The notes under the pieces are model-generated. The model saw only the letters and a program-made list of their open reading frames with translations. It ran no database searches and had not been told where the DNA came from. Position numbers and translations under genes: made by a program. A DNA stretch of 64,000 bases, from contig NZ_JAHTKP010000002.1 of NCBI RefSeq assembly GCF_019192735.1, positions 248,001 through 312,000 of the forward strand. Reading direction: 5' to 3'. The DNA comes from Kitasatospora aureofaciens. Lineage in GTDB: Bacteria; Actinomycetota; Actinomycetes; Streptomycetales; Streptomycetaceae. Numbering within the stretch: the first letter of the stretch is position 1; each line of letters opens with the position of its first letter. This document shows positions 43,967 to 54,219 of this stretch, piece by piece.

Positions 43967-44821
43967 GTGAGTCCCAACGGCTCCGACCGCTCGCCGCGGC
44001 GCACGATGCGGCGGAAGCTGCCTCAGGCGCTGGCACTGGGCCTCGTCATCGCGACCGCCACCGGCTGCTCGGCCAACGACCTCCCCAGGCTTGGCCTCCC
44101 GAGCCCCGTCACCAAGGAAGGACCCATGGTCCTCCAGATGTGGCAGGGGTCCTGGATCGCGGCGCTGGTGGTCGGCGTACTGATGTGGGGTCTGATCATC
44201 TGGAGCGTGATCTTCCACCGGCGCAGCCGCACCGGCGTGGAGGTTCCTCCGCAGACCCGGTACAACGTGCCCATCGAGGCGCTCTACACCGCGGTCCCCA
44301 TCATCATCGTGTCGGTGCTCTTCTACTTCGTCGCCCGCGACGAGTCGAAGCTGACCGCCGTCTCCGAGAAGCCGCAGCACGTCGTCAACGTGGTCGGCTT
44401 CCAGTGGAGCTGGGCGTTCAACTACGAGAACACCGAGAACCCCGACCCGGCCAACAAGGACGCCGCGTACGAGGTGGGCACCCCCAAGGACGCGCCCACG
44501 CTCTGGCTGCCGGTCAACGAGACGGTGCAGTTCCGTCTCACCTCGCGTGACGTCATCCACGACTTCTGGCCCGTCAACTTCATGATGAAGATGGACGTCG
44601 TGCCGGGCGTGGTGAACAAGTTCGAGGTCACCCCGACCGTCAAGGGCGAGTACATGGGCAAGTGCGCCGAGCTCTGCGGCACCTACCACTCGCGCATGCT
44701 GTTCAACGTCAAGGTCGTCGACCGCGCCGACTACGACAAGCACCTGGCGGAGCTCCGGGCCAAGGGCCAGAACGGCGCGGTGCCCTCCGGCGTCATCTCC
44801 ATGGGAAGTGAAGCGAAGTGA
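43967..44821 (+). CDS. ctaC: Cytochrome c oxidase subunit II
   Basis: Copper-A subunit of the aa3 terminal oxidase; membrane lipoprotein. 284 residues from GTG 43967, with GGAAGG upstream. A signal sequence ends in ATATGCS, a lipobox. Two membrane helices (about 58-78 and 100-118) follow. [11 protein letters not shown] and the CuA motif [12 protein letters not shown] with DVIHDFW upstream are intact. The stop overlaps the ctaD start (GTGA). First gene of ctaC-ctaD-ctaF. Confidence 0.96.
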   Translation: MSPNGSDRSPRRTMRRKLPQALALGLVIATATGCSANDLPRLGLPSPVTKEGPMVLQMWQGSWIAALVVGVLMWGLIIWSVIFHRRSRTGVEVPPQTRYNVPIEALYTAVPIIIVSVLFYFVARDESKLTAVSEKPQHVVNVVGFQWSWAFNYENTENPDPANKDAAYEVGTPKDAPTLWLPVNETVQFRLTSRDVIHDFWPVNFMMKMDVVPGVVNKFEVTPTVKGEYMGKCAELCGTYHSRMLFNVKVVDRADYDKHLAELRAKGQNGAVPSGVISMGSEAK

Positions 44822-46593
44822 CCATCCTCAACGAGCCCGCCGCGGCCGGCGGGGGCGCCGGGGCCGTCACGGTCGGGGCGCAGCGGACCCGGAAGCCGGG
44901 TTCGACCATCATCAAGTGGCTGACCACCACTGACCACAAGACGATCGGCACCCTGTACCTGGGCACGTCGTTCGCCTTCTTCCTGATCGGTGGCATCCTC
45001 GCCCTGGTCATGCGTGCCGAGCTGGCTCGTCCCGGGACCCAGATCCTGTCGAACGAGCAGTTCAACCAGGCGTTCACGATGCACGGCACGATCATGCTGC
45101 TGATGTTCGCGACGCCGCTGTTCGCCGGTTTCGCGAACTGGATCATGCCGCTGCAGATCGGCGCCCCGGACGTGGCGTTCCCGCGTCTGAACATGTTCGC
45201 GTACTGGCTGTACCTCTTCGGTTCGGTCATCGCCGTGAGCGGCTTCCTCACCCCGAACGGTGCCGCCAGCTTCGGCTGGTTCGCCTACTCGCCGCTGTCG
45301 GACGCCGTGCACTCGCCGGGTGTCGGCGGTGACATGTGGATCATGGGTCTGGCCTTCTCCGGCTTCGGCACGATCCTCGGTGCGGTCAACTTCATCACCA
45401 CCATCATCTGCATGCGCGCGCCCGGCATGACGATGTTCCGGATGTCGATCTTCTGCTGGAACGTCCTGCTGACCGCAGTGCTGATCCTGCTGGCCTTCCC
45501 GGTGCTGGCCGCCGCGCTGTTCGCCCTGGAGGCGGACCGCAAGTTCGGGGCGCACGTGTTCGACCCGGTCAACGGCGGGTCGCTGCTCTGGCAGCACCTG
45601 TTCTGGTTCTTCGGCCACCCCGAGGTGTACATCATCGCGCTGCCGTTCTTCGGCATCGTGTCGGAGATCATCCCGGTCTTCAGCCGCAAGCCGATGTTCG
45701 GTTACTCCGGCCTGATCGCGGCCACCATCGCGATCGCCGGTCTGTCCGTGACGGTGTGGGCGCACCACATGTACGTCACCGGCCAGGTGCTGCTGCCGTT
45801 CTTCTCCTTCATGACCTTCCTCATCGCGGTCCCGACCGGTGTGAAGTTCTTCAACTGGGTCGGCACCATGTGGAAGGGCTCGCTGAGCTTCGAGACGCCG
45901 ATGCTCTGGACGGTCGGCTTCCTGGTCACCTTCCTCTTCGGTGGTCTGACCGGTGTTCTGCTGGCCTCCCCGCCGATCGACTTCCACGTCTCGGACTCGT
46001 ACTTCGTCGTCGCCCACTTCCACTACGTGGTCTTCGGCACCGTCGTCTTCGCGATGTTCGCCGGCTTCCACTTCTGGTGGCCGAAGATGACCGGCAAGAT
46101 GCTGGACGAGCGCCTCGGCAAGATCACCTTCTGGACGCTGTTCTTCGGCTTCCACACCACCTTCCTGGTGCAGCACTGGCTCGGTGCGGAGGGCATGCCC
46201 CGCCGCTACGCCGACTACCTGGCCTCGGACGGCTTCACCACGCTGAACACGGTCTCGACCGTCGGTTCGTTCGTGCTCGGCATGTCGATCCTGCCGTTCC
46301 TCTACAACGTCTGGAAGACCGCCAAGTACGGCGAGAAGGTCGAGGCGGACGACCCGTGGGGCTACGGCCGCTCGCTGGAGTGGGCGACCTCCTGCCCGCC
46401 ACCGCGGCACAACTTCCTCACCCTGCCCCGGATCCGCTCCGAATCCCCGGCCTTCGACCTCCACTACCCGGAGATCGCCGCGCTGGACTACCTGGAGAAC
46501 CACGGTGAGCCGGCCAAGCACCTCGCCGGTGTGACCCCGGCGAAGTACGACGCGCCGCAGCTGGGCAAGGGCAAGAAGGAAGGCGACGCCTGA
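44818..46593 (+). CDS. ctaD: Cytochrome c oxidase subunit I
   Basis: Haem a / haem a3-CuB catalytic subunit, 591 residues, 12 membrane helices. It starts at GTG 44818, overlapping ctaC by four bases. [20 protein letters not shown] holds a haem a histidine. [20 protein letters not shown] holds the CuB histidine and cross-linked tyrosine. [11 protein letters not shown] holds the two further CuB histidines, and [13 protein letters not shown] the haem ligands. It overlaps ctaF by one base. Confidence 0.97.
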   Translation: MTILNEPAAAGGGAGAVTVGAQRTRKPGSTIIKWLTTTDHKTIGTLYLGTSFAFFLIGGILALVMRAELARPGTQILSNEQFNQAFTMHGTIMLLMFATPLFAGFANWIMPLQIGAPDVAFPRLNMFAYWLYLFGSVIAVSGFLTPNGAASFGWFAYSPLSDAVHSPGVGGDMWIMGLAFSGFGTILGAVNFITTIICMRAPGMTMFRMSIFCWNVLLTAVLILLAFPVLAAALFALEADRKFGAHVFDPVNGGSLLWQHLFWFFGHPEVYIIALPFFGIVSEIIPVFSRKPMFGYSGLIAATIAIAGLSVTVWAHHMYVTGQVLLPFFSFMTFLIAVPTGVKFFNWVGTMWKGSLSFETPMLWTVGFLVTFLFGGLTGVLLASPPIDFHVSDSYFVVAHFHYVVFGTVVFAMFAGFHFWWPKMTGKMLDERLGKITFWTLFFGFHTTFLVQHWLGAEGMPRRYADYLASDGFTTLNTVSTVGSFVLGMSILPFLYNVWKTAKYGEKVEADDPWGYGRSLEWATSCPPPRHNFLTLPRIRSESPAFDLHYPEIAALDYLENHGEPAKHLAGVTPAKYDAPQLGKGKKEGDA

Positions 46594-47009
46594 TGAAGGA
46601 ACAGGGAAAGATCTTCCTCGGCCTGTCGGTCTTCGTCCTCGCGATGGCGATCACCTACGGCCTGTGGACCAACCACTCGGACCATGGGATCGAGGCGGCC
46701 GGTACCACCGCGCTGTTCCTCGCCTTCGCCCTGTGCGCCTTCATCGGGTACTACCTCGCCTTCACCGCCCGCCGGGCGGACAGCGGCGCGGGTGACAACC
46801 CCGAGGCCGAGGTCGCGGACGACGCCGGTGATCTGGGCTTCTTCGCCCCGCACAGCTGGCAGCCGCTCTCGCTGGCGCTCGGTGGCGCGCTCGCCTTCAT
46901 GGGCGTGATCTTCGGCTGGTGGCTGATGTTCTGGGCCGCGCCCATCATCCTGATCGGCCTCTTCGGCTGGGTCTTCGAGTTCTACCGGGGCGAGAACCAG
47001 AACCAGTAG
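46593..47009 (+). CDS. ctaF: Actinobacterial cytochrome c oxidase subunit IV
   Basis: 138-residue membrane protein with four helices (about 8-25, 33-52, 87-104, 110-128), beginning [20 protein letters not shown] and ending FGWVFEFYRGENQNQ. It is the small accessory subunit specific to actinobacterial aa3 oxidases. The ATG overlaps the ctaD stop by one base. The operon ends at the hairpin directly after it. Confidence 0.93.
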   Translation: MKEQGKIFLGLSVFVLAMAITYGLWTNHSDHGIEAAGTTALFLAFALCAFIGYYLAFTARRADSGAGDNPEAEVADDAGDLGFFAPHSWQPLSLALGGALAFMGVIFGWWLMFWAAPIILIGLFGWVFEFYRGENQNQ

Positions 47010-47022
47010 GTTCGACCCCTAG

Positions 47023-47067
47023 CAACAGGGCCGGGCCTCCCGCAACGGGAGGCCCGGCCCTGTTGCG
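47023..47067 (+). terminator. Strong terminator of ctaCDF
   Basis: A perfect 21-bp stem, 47023-47043 with 47047-47067, loop CAA, starting 14 bases after the ctaF stop. Confidence 0.9.
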
Positions 47068-47179
47068 TCCCCGGGGTGAGCAACTCACTCACCCGGGTGA
47101 ACGCGGGGTCGCTCGGATGTCGCTTCCCCGGAGGGCGTTCCTACGATCTGATCAATCGTGCGAACCCTCGGAGGCGGTC

Positions 47180-48436
47180 ATGGCCGACAGGCGCGGAATC
47201 GCGGGTCTCGGCGGCATCTCGCTGGCCCTCGCAGTGCTGACCCCGCTCGCTGCCTGCTCGTTCGGCGGCGACGAGCCCACCGGCCCCCATCGGGTCGACG
47301 CGGCCCGGCTCGTCCACCTCTCGGCCGAGGGCAAGGTCGATCCCACCCAGTCCGTCACCGTGACCGCCGTGCCCGGCAGCCGGCTGACCGACGTCACCGT
47401 GGTCGGCCCGGACGGCCGGGTGGTGGCCGGCAAGCTCGCCGAGGACCAGCGCAGCTGGCAGACCACCGGCCGGCTGAAGGCCTCCGCCAACTACACCGTC
47501 CGGATCGCCGCCGACGACGGCAAGGGCGGCCGGGGCGAGACCACCCAGAGCTTCAACACCATCGCCGCCCAGCGGGTGCTCAACGCCAAGCTCGGCCCGG
47601 ACTCCTCCGGCAGCGGCGTCTACGGGGTCGGCCAGCCGCTCACCGTGCAGCTCTCCGAGGCCGTGAAGGACCCGCAGGCCCGTCAGGAGGTCGAGCGGGC
47701 CCTGACCGTCACCTCCCAGCCCGCCGTCACCGGCGCCTGGTACTGGGTGGACGACAAGAACCTGCACTTCCGCCCGGAGGAGTACTGGCCGGTCGGCACC
47801 ACCGTCGGCCTGGCCTTCGACGGCACCGGCACCCGGATCGCCGACGGCCTCTACGGCGGCGACCGCAGCAGCCTGAAACTGCGGATCGGCGAGCGCGTCG
47901 AGTCGGTGATCGACGCGGCCGCCCACGAGCTCACCCTGAAGCGCGCCGGCCAGGTGATCCGGACCATCCCGGTGACCACCGGCAGGCCCGGCTTCGACAC
48001 CCGCAATGGCGTCAAGGTGGTACTCGGCCAGGAGCGCTCGGTCCGGATGAACGGCGAGACGATCGGCATAGCGGCAGGCACCTCGGATTCCTACGACCTG
48101 AACGTCGAGTGGGCCACCCGGGTGACCTGGAGCGGCGAGTACGTCCACGCGGCGCCCTGGTCGGTCGGCTCGCAGGGCATCGAGAACGTCAGCCACGGGT
48201 GCACCGGCATGAGCACCGAGAACGCCCACTGGTTCTACGACAACACCCGGGTGGGGGACCTGGTGACGGTGGTCAACAGCCGCGGCGCCAAGATGGAGCC
48301 CTTCGGGAACGGCTTCGGGGACTGGAACCTCTCGTGGGCGGACTGGGTCAAGCACAGCGCCCTCGGACAGCCCGTCAGCACCACCGTCCCGTCCTCCCAG
48401 GCCCCTGCCACCGGGATGATCCGCCCGGAGGTCTGA
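47180..48436 (+). CDS. Lipoprotein L,D-transpeptidase
   Basis: 418 residues from ATG 47180, with GGAGG upstream. The signal peptide ends at the lipobox LAAC. One or two Ig-like domains follow (VTVTAVPGSRLTDVTVVGPD region), as in mycobacterial Ldt enzymes. The YkuD domain shows VDDKNLHFRPEEYWPVGT, VEWATRVTWSGEYVHAAPW and NVSHGCTGMSTENAHWFYDN, with the catalytic cysteine in SHGC. It makes 3-3 cross-links in peptidoglycan outside the membrane. Its place between the oxidase and bc1 operons is, as I recall, usual in Streptomyces. Confidence 0.93.
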   Translation: MADRRGIAGLGGISLALAVLTPLAACSFGGDEPTGPHRVDAARLVHLSAEGKVDPTQSVTVTAVPGSRLTDVTVVGPDGRVVAGKLAEDQRSWQTTGRLKASANYTVRIAADDGKGGRGETTQSFNTIAAQRVLNAKLGPDSSGSGVYGVGQPLTVQLSEAVKDPQARQEVERALTVTSQPAVTGAWYWVDDKNLHFRPEEYWPVGTTVGLAFDGTGTRIADGLYGGDRSSLKLRIGERVESVIDAAAHELTLKRAGQVIRTIPVTTGRPGFDTRNGVKVVLGQERSVRMNGETIGIAAGTSDSYDLNVEWATRVTWSGEYVHAAPWSVGSQGIENVSHGCTGMSTENAHWFYDNTRVGDLVTVVNSRGAKMEPFGNGFGDWNLSWADWVKHSALGQPVSTTVPSSQAPATGMIRPEV

Positions 48437-48469
48437 GCAGGCGCCCCGGGCCCCCGTCAGCTCTCCTCG

Positions 48470-48841
48470 TCAGCTCTTGTCGTAGGCGAGCCGCAGGGCG
48501 GTGTCCACGGCGGCCAGGGCGTCCGCGGCCGGCAGCCCGAGCCGGCGCACCCGCTCGGCGTACTCGGTGGCGGCGGCCGCGGCCAGGCGGTGCGCGGTGT
48601 CGCCGGCCGCGGCGATCAGCGTGCCGCGCCGGCCGTGCGTCTCCACCACACCGTCCGCCTCCAGCTCCCGGTAGGCGCGGGCGACCGTCCCGGCGGCCAG
48701 TCCCAGCTCCTCGGCCAGGGCCCGGACAGTGGGCAGCCGCAGCCCGGTCGGCAGCTCGCCGGACCGGGCCTGCTCGGCGATCTGGGCCCGGATCTGCTCG
48801 TACGGGGGAGTGGCGGCGGCGGGGTCGACGGACAGCTGCAC
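48470..48841 (-). CDS. GntR-family regulator, YtrA-like
   Basis: 123 residues. An N-terminal winged helix (PPYEQIRAQIAEQARSGELP, LPTVRALAEELGLAAGTVAR, AYRELEADGVVETHGRRGT) is followed by only about 45 helical residues, the short form of the YtrA branch, which lacks a large effector domain. Such regulators often control neighbouring ABC transporters, none of which is here. Convergent with the L,D-transpeptidase; its target is unknown. Confidence 0.88.
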   Translation of the reverse strand: MQLSVDPAAATPPYEQIRAQIAEQARSGELPTGLRLPTVRALAEELGLAAGTVARAYRELEADGVVETHGRRGTLIAAAGDTAHRLAAAAATEYAERVRRLGLPAADALAAVDTALRLAYDKS

Positions 48842-48876
48842 GGGAGCTCCTGAGGACGCGGGGCGGGACGGGAAAG

Positions 48877-48921
48877 CCCGAGGGCCGCCGACCAGAAGAA
48901 CTCTGGTCAGCGGCCCTCGGG
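48877..48921 (-). terminator. Terminator of the ctaE-qcrCAB operon
   Basis: CCCGAGGGCCGC plus GACCAGA (48877-48896) pair with TCTGGTC plus GCGGCCCTCGGG (48902-48921) with one mismatched pair, 25 bases after the qcrB stop. Confidence 0.85.
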
Positions 48922-48945
48922 TGTGACGCTGCGGTGCGTACGGGA

Positions 48946-50604
48946 TCAGTGGTGGCCGTGGCCGCTGGTGATCTCGTGGTGCTCCTCGGCGGTGGGCTTG
49001 GGGATCTGGCTGCCCTCGCCGTAGAAGCCGCGGGACAGCTTGGCCCGGGTACGGGTGAAGATGCCGGCCTTGCCGGCCACGCCGTTCTCGTCCGTCTGGG
49101 CCGGCAGCTGGACCGGCTGGACCTGCTCGTGAGCGGTGAGCTTGTACAGGTCCTTCTGCGGCAGCTGGGCGTGCACCTCGACGAACTCACCGTGCGGCAG
49201 GCGCTTGATGACACCCGTCTCGCGGCCGTGCAGCACCTTCTCCTTGTCCCGGCGCTGGAGGCCGAGGCACCAGCGCTTGGTGACGATGAAGGTGATGACC
49301 GGCACCACGAAGAAGCCGATGCGGACGAAGTACGTGATGTCGTTGAGCGACAGGTGCAGGTGGGTGGCGAACAGGTCGTTGCCACCACCGATCAGCAGCA
49401 CCAGGTACAGGCTGATCCAGGCGGCGCCGAGCGCGGTGCGGACCGGAGCGTTGCGCGGGCGGTCCAGGATGTGGTGCTCGCGCTTGTCACCGGTGATCCA
49501 GCCCTCGATGAACGGGTAGACCGCGATCGCGACCAGGACCAGCGGGAAGATCATCAGCGGGACGAACACACCCAGGTTGAGAGTGTGGCCCCACAGGCTG
49601 ATCTCCCAGCCCGGCATGACACGGATCAGGCCCTCGGAGAAGCCCATGTACCAGTCCGGCTGGGCGTCGGTCGACACCTGGTCGGGACGGTACGGGCCGT
49701 AAGCCCAGATCGGGTTGATCGAGGCGATCGCCGAGATGACCGCGATGAGGCCGAACACCAGGAAGAAGAAGCCACCGGCCTTGGCCATGTAGACCGGCAT
49801 GAGCGGCATGCCGACGACGTTCTTCTCGGTCTTCCCGGGCCCCGCCCACTGGGTGTGCTTGTGGTAGAAGACCAGGATCAGGTGCGCCACCAGCAGGCCG
49901 AGCATGATGCCCGGGATCAGCAGCACGTGGATGGTGAAGAACCGCGGGATGATGTCGTGGCCGGGGAACTCGCCCCCGTACAGGAACATCTGGATGTAGG
50001 TGCCGATCACCGGGACGGCGAGGATCGCGCCTTCCATGAAGCGGATACCGGTACCCGACAGCAGGTCGTCCGGCAGCGAGTAGCCGAAGAAGCCGTCGAA
50101 CATGCCCAGGACCAGCAGCAGGAAGCCGAAGACCCAGTTGACCTCACGCGGCTTGCGGAACGCGCCGGTGAAGAACACACGCATCATGTGCACGAGCATC
50201 GCGGCCACGAAGACCAGGGCGGCCCAGTGGTGGATCTGACGGATCAGCAGACCGCCGCGGACCTCGAAGCTGATGTCGAGGGTCGACGCGTACGCCTCGG
50301 ACATCGAGATGCCCTTGAGCGGGACGTACGAGCCGTTGTAGATGACCTCGCCCATCGAGGGCTTGAAGAACAGCGTCAGGTAGACACCGGTCAGGATGAT
50401 GATGATGAACGTGTAGAGGCAGATCTCGCCCAGCATGAAGGACCAGTGGTCCGGGAAGATCTTCCGCAGGTTGGCCTTGGCGAGGGAGTAGATCCCCAGC
50501 CGGCCGTCCGTCCAGTCAGCCGCAGCCTCCCACTTGTTGGCGGGGTTGGCGCGCGTGCTGGCGGGCTTGGTGGCACCGGAGGTGGTGCTGCTCGCGCTAC
50601 TCAT
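48946..50604 (-). CDS. qcrB: Menaquinol-cytochrome c reductase subunit b
   Basis: 552-residue di-haem b subunit of the bcc complex. Haem histidines lie in LLIRQIHHWAALVFVAAMLV and in RFFTIHVLLIPGIMLGLLVA; GFFGYSLPDDLLSGTGIRFM and FPGHDIIPRFF mark the quinol site. A soluble C-terminal extension of about 120 residues (VHGRETGVIKRL-like region to the His-rich end GHGHH) is the usual actinobacterial length. The start overlaps qcrA by four bases. Confidence 0.97.
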   Translation of the reverse strand: MSSASSTTSGATKPASTRANPANKWEAAADWTDGRLGIYSLAKANLRKIFPDHWSFMLGEICLYTFIIIILTGVYLTLFFKPSMGEVIYNGSYVPLKGISMSEAYASTLDISFEVRGGLLIRQIHHWAALVFVAAMLVHMMRVFFTGAFRKPREVNWVFGFLLLVLGMFDGFFGYSLPDDLLSGTGIRFMEGAILAVPVIGTYIQMFLYGGEFPGHDIIPRFFTIHVLLIPGIMLGLLVAHLILVFYHKHTQWAGPGKTEKNVVGMPLMPVYMAKAGGFFFLVFGLIAVISAIASINPIWAYGPYRPDQVSTDAQPDWYMGFSEGLIRVMPGWEISLWGHTLNLGVFVPLMIFPLVLVAIAVYPFIEGWITGDKREHHILDRPRNAPVRTALGAAWISLYLVLLIGGGNDLFATHLHLSLNDITYFVRIGFFVVPVITFIVTKRWCLGLQRRDKEKVLHGRETGVIKRLPHGEFVEVHAQLPQKDLYKLTAHEQVQPVQLPAQTDENGVAGKAGIFTRTRAKLSRGFYGEGSQIPKPTAEEHHEITSGHGHH

Positions 50605-51665
50605 CGAGCACGCTCCCAGTAGCTCGGGCCGACGGGCTCCTGGAAGTCGCCGGTGGCGACCAGGAAGCCCTTCTCGTCAGTGGTGATCTTCAGCTGCGGC
50701 AGCGGGTGGCCGGCCGGGCCGAAGATGACGCGCGCGCCGTCCGACAGGTCGAAGGTCGACTGGTGGCAGGGGCAGAGCGCGTGGTGGGTCTGCTGCTCGT
50801 AGAGGCTGATCGGGCAGCCGACGTGGGTGCAGATCTTCGAGTAGGCGAGGATGCCGTCGAAGCCCTTCTCCCGGGACTTGTCGTCCTTGATGTCGTCCGG
50901 CGCGATACGCACCAGCATCAGGGCGTCCTTGGCGATCCGCTGCTGGAAGTCCTCGTCGTGGACGTGCAGGCCCTCGGGCATGGCGAAGGTCAGCGAGCCG
51001 ACGGCGATGTCGGCGGCCGTCATCGGCGTGTTGGTGCTCATGTTGATGAGCTGCACGGGCTTGGCCGGAGTCGCCTCCTTCCAGCCCGTCTCCTTCAGCT
51101 TCTTCTCGGGCAGCGGCCCGAGGTCGCGGAGCAGGACCACGCCGGAGAGCGGGACCAGCGCCATCGAGCCGATGAGGGTGTTGCGGATCATCTTGCGGCG
51201 GCCGAAGCCGGACTCGGCGGCGCCGGTCTTGAACTGCTGGATGACGTCCGCGCGGACCTCGTCGTCGGCCTCGATCGGGTGACGCTCGGCCGGCATCTCG
51301 ACGTCCGACATCAGGGTGCGGGCCCAGTGGACCGCGCCCGCGCCGATCAGGAACAGCGCGACGCCCAGGGTCAGGCCGAGCGCGAAGTTCAGCGCGCTGA
51401 CGTGACCGAGCGGGAAGATGTAGACGATCTTGTCCGGGTCGATGGCCACGTACGAGGCGATGAAGCCGACGGTGGCGAGCATCGAGAGCACGAACATCAG
51501 CGAGACCTGACGCTCGGCGCGCTTGGCGGCCCGCTCGTCGATGTCGGTGCGACGGGGCTCGTGGGCCGGCAGGCCCGGGTCGGCGAACGGGTCGACGTGG
51601 TCGGCCACCTCGCCGGCGGCGCCGTGGGACTCCGGAAGCTTCTCTTCTGACATGTCGTGGCTCAT
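50601..51665 (-). CDS. qcrA: Rieske iron-sulfur subunit of the bcc complex
   Basis: 354 residues. The long N-terminal region with three membrane helices (about 55-75, 90-110, 160-180) is specific to actinobacterial QcrA. The Rieske cluster motifs are CTHVGCPIS and CPCHQSTFD, with two Cys and two His ligands. It starts with ATG 51665, overlapping the qcrC stop by four bases (ATGA). Confidence 0.96.
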   Translation of the reverse strand: MSHDMSEEKLPESHGAAGEVADHVDPFADPGLPAHEPRRTDIDERAAKRAERQVSLMFVLSMLATVGFIASYVAIDPDKIVYIFPLGHVSALNFALGLTLGVALFLIGAGAVHWARTLMSDVEMPAERHPIEADDEVRADVIQQFKTGAAESGFGRRKMIRNTLIGSMALVPLSGVVLLRDLGPLPEKKLKETGWKEATPAKPVQLINMSTNTPMTAADIAVGSLTFAMPEGLHVHDEDFQQRIAKDALMLVRIAPDDIKDDKSREKGFDGILAYSKICTHVGCPISLYEQQTHHALCPCHQSTFDLSDGARVIFGPAGHPLPQLKITTDEKGFLVATGDFQEPVGPSYWERAR

Positions 51666-52471
51666 GACTTCTTGGCCTTGGTGGTGTGGGCGGCGACCCA
51701 GATCGCGACCGCGATGAGCGTGCCGAGTCCGAAGATCCAGCCGAACAGACCCTCGGTCACCGGACCGAGGCTGCCGAGCGTGAGACCACCGGGGTTGGGC
51801 TCATCGGAGTTGGTGTGGCGGACGAAGGCCACGATCTGCTTCTTCTGCTCCTCGGGCATGGTGGTGTCCGGGAACGACGGCATGTTCTGCGGGCCGGTCT
51901 GCATGGCCTCGTAGATGTGCTTGGCGTCCGCGCCCTCCAGCGACGGGGCGTACTTGCCCTTGGTCAGGGCACCACCCTGGCCGGCGAAGTTGTGGCACTG
52001 GGCGCAGTTGGTGCGGAACAGCTCGCCACCCTTGGAGATGTCGTCCGGGTTGGTCGAGGTGTACTGCTCCTTGGTCGGCGTCACCGGGCCGGGGCCGAGC
52101 GAGGCCACGAAGGCGGCGAGCTGGTCGATCTCCGCCTGCGAGTAGATGTTCTGCTTGCTCGGCACCTGGGCGCCGGGCTGCTGGGCCGGCATGCGACCGG
52201 TGCCGACCTGGAAGTCCACGGAGGCGGAGCCGACGCCGACCAGGCTCGGACCGGCGCTGCTGCCCTGGCCGTTCAGGCCGTGGCAGGAGGAGCAGCCCAC
52301 GGCGAAGAGCTTCTTGCCCTCATCGATCGCGAGCGACTGCGCGGCGACGTCGGCCTGCGCCTTGTCGGCGGGCGCGAACGCGGCGTACAGCCCCCCGGTT
52401 GCCGCCAGGGCGAGAAGTAGGACGACCAGCGCCGCCAGTGGGTGGCGCCGTCGTGCGGAGAGCTTTTTCAC
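51662..52471 (-). CDS. qcrC: Di-haem cytochrome c subunit of the bcc complex
   Basis: 269 residues from GTG 52471. An N-terminal signal anchor (HPLAALVVLLLALAATGGLY), two c-type haem sites (CSSCHGLNGQG and CAQCHNFAGQGG) and a C-terminal membrane helix (GLFGWIFGLGTLIAVAIWVA). It links the bcc complex directly to the aa3 oxidase as part of a supercomplex. Second gene of ctaE-qcrC-qcrA-qcrB. Confidence 0.96.
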   Translation of the reverse strand: MKKLSARRRHPLAALVVLLLALAATGGLYAAFAPADKAQADVAAQSLAIDEGKKLFAVGCSSCHGLNGQGSSAGPSLVGVGSASVDFQVGTGRMPAQQPGAQVPSKQNIYSQAEIDQLAAFVASLGPGPVTPTKEQYTSTNPDDISKGGELFRTNCAQCHNFAGQGGALTKGKYAPSLEGADAKHIYEAMQTGPQNMPSFPDTTMPEEQKKQIVAFVRHTNSDEPNPGGLTLGSLGPVTEGLFGWIFGLGTLIAVAIWVAAHTTKAKKS

Positions 52472-52658
52472 GGAATAACCCCGGTGTCAGGATCTGGTCG
52501 ACTGGTGGGTGCACCCGGCGGCCGGTCTGGCCGGCACGAGGCTGCCTGTCTAGGGCTGCGCGCGCGGTCGGTCGGTTGGGAGCGTCGCCACCGGCAGAAG
52601 CGGCCCTGCGCCGGTGAGGGCGGGGCCGGAGCCGGTGGCCAGCGACCTGATCAGCTGG

Positions 52659-53279
52659 TTACTTGATCAGGTAGATGGTCGCGAACAGGCCGATCCACAC
52701 GACATCGACGAAGTGCCAGTAGTACGACACCACGATGGCGGCGGTGGCCTGCTCGTGCGTGAAGCGCTTGGCTGCGTACGTCCGTCCCAGGACCAGCAGG
52801 AAGGCGATCAGACCACCCGTCACGTGCAGACCGTGGAAGCCGGTGGTCAGGTAGAACACCGTGCCGTACGGGTCGGAGGACAGCGAGAGGCCGTCCTTCT
52901 TGACCAGCTCGGTGTACTCGAAGATCTGACCGCCGATGAAGATCGCGCCCATCATGAAGGTGATGATGAACCACGAGCGGAGCTTCTTCACGTCCCCGCG
53001 CTCGGCGGCGAACACGCCGAGCTGGCAGGTCAGCGAGGAGAGCACCAGGACCGTGGTGTTGACCGAGGAGAAGGGCACGTTGAGCGCGTGTGCCTTCTCG
53101 GTCCAGAACTCCGGCCCCTTGACGGAGCGGAGCGTGAAGTACATCGCGAAGAGGGCCGCGAAGAACATCAACTCGGAACTGAGCCAGACGATCGTTCCGA
53201 CGCTGACCATGTTCGGCCGGTTGACCGATCCGTGCGCGTGCCCGGTTTCTACTGCTGTTGCTGTCGCCACGACGGACAT
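52659..53279 (-). CDS. ctaE: Cytochrome c oxidase subunit III
   Basis: 206 residues with five membrane helices. [20 protein letters not shown] opens the membrane part, and [20 protein letters not shown] and [20 protein letters not shown] are family blocks. It heads the operon with qcrCAB, a 187-base gap lying before qcrC. The remaining oxidase subunits are encoded at 43967-47009, so the complex is assembled from two opposing operons. Confidence 0.95.
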   Translation of the reverse strand: MSVVATATAVETGHAHGSVNRPNMVSVGTIVWLSSELMFFAALFAMYFTLRSVKGPEFWTEKAHALNVPFSSVNTTVLVLSSLTCQLGVFAAERGDVKKLRSWFIITFMMGAIFIGGQIFEYTELVKKDGLSLSSDPYGTVFYLTTGFHGLHVTGGLIAFLLVLGRTYAAKRFTHEQATAAIVVSYYWHFVDVVWIGLFATIYLIK

Positions 53280-53675
53280 TATGTCGGTCCCTTATTCCGT
53301 CTTCACGCCGGGGGGTGTCCCTCGGAGTGTCCGGTGCGTGCGGTATGCCCGCTTGGGGGGCGGTGGGGTGCCCGGACGGCACCTGAGCAGCCAGGTGTCC
53401 CTTTTCTGATGGTTCCTCGGAGGGCCCTACGACCCCGTTGCCCTGCGTGTCGTTGCACGGTCGGCGGAGTCGCCGGAGGTAGGGGAGGAGGCGGCGTGTC
53501 GGCCGTACGGGTGGACTGCGAGAGCCCGGGTGACGGGCCGTCCTCCGGGTGGGTGAGCCCTGGGCGCGGCGGCTTGAGAAGCAACGTGCGCGAGGGGGGC
53601 CTCGACGGGGGTGATCGGGAGTAGCATCCGGATCAGGCGAACGTGGTCCGGATCACACTTGAGGGAGCAGGGCCC
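53280..53675. other. Divergent intergenic region upstream of ctaE
   Basis: 396 bases between ctaE and the receiver-like gene. Open frames here look like GC-driven artefacts without ribosome sites. Promoters for both directions are expected; I could not single out an operator or RNA element. Confidence 0.4.
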
Positions 53676-54101
53676 ATGGCGTACACGACCGACGAGACGC
53701 TCACCGTCCTCGTCTACAGCGACGACCGCAACACCCGCGAGCAGGTGCTGACGGCGCTCGGCCGCCGACCCGCCGAGGATCTTCCGGAGCTGTCCTACCT
53801 GGAGTGCGCGACCACCCCCGCGGTGCTGAAGGCGCTCGAAAAGGGCGGCGTGGACCTCTGCATCCTGGACGGCGAGGCCGTGCCGGCCGGCGGGCTCGGG
53901 CTCGGGCGGCAGCTCAAGGACGAGATCTACGGCTGCCCGCCCGTGCTGGTGCTGATCGGCCGGCCGCAGGACTCCTGGCTGGCCGCCTGGAGCCGGGCCG
54001 ACGCGGCGATCTCGCGCCCGGTGGACCCGGTGGCGCTGGCCGAGGCGGTGGCCATCCTGCTGCGGGCGCGCCTCGCCAAGCGCGCGCCCGCCGCCCGTTG
54101 A
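53676..54101 (+). CDS. Receiver-like (pseudo-response regulator) protein
   Basis: 141 residues from ATG 53676 with GAGGGAG upstream. The sequence ([75 protein letters not shown]) follows the CheY fold: acidic pair SDD, a central LDG aspartate and a late Arg-Pro in place of the usual Lys-Pro. No DNA-binding domain is attached. The missing lysine suggests it may not be a normal phospho-acceptor. It precedes trpD by 118 bases. Confidence 0.75.
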   Translation: MAYTTDETLTVLVYSDDRNTREQVLTALGRRPAEDLPELSYLECATTPAVLKALEKGGVDLCILDGEAVPAGGLGLGRQLKDEIYGCPPVLVLIGRPQDSWLAAWSRADAAISRPVDPVALAEAVAILLRARLAKRAPAAR

Positions 54102-54219
54102 GCTGCGCCGTCTCAGTACTAGAGAAGACAAGGCTGGGGGTACCCCGCCGCTCGATAGGCTGACTCCGTCCGTACGGACGTCCCCTCGTGTGGGGAACCG
54201 ACAACAGCTGGAGTCAGCC

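Noticed and set aside
47158..50622. 1154-codon frame across the L,D-transpeptidase, GntR and qcrB genes
   Set aside because: It overlaps three certain genes in wrong frames. Its repetitive Arg/Asp/Val content is an artefact.
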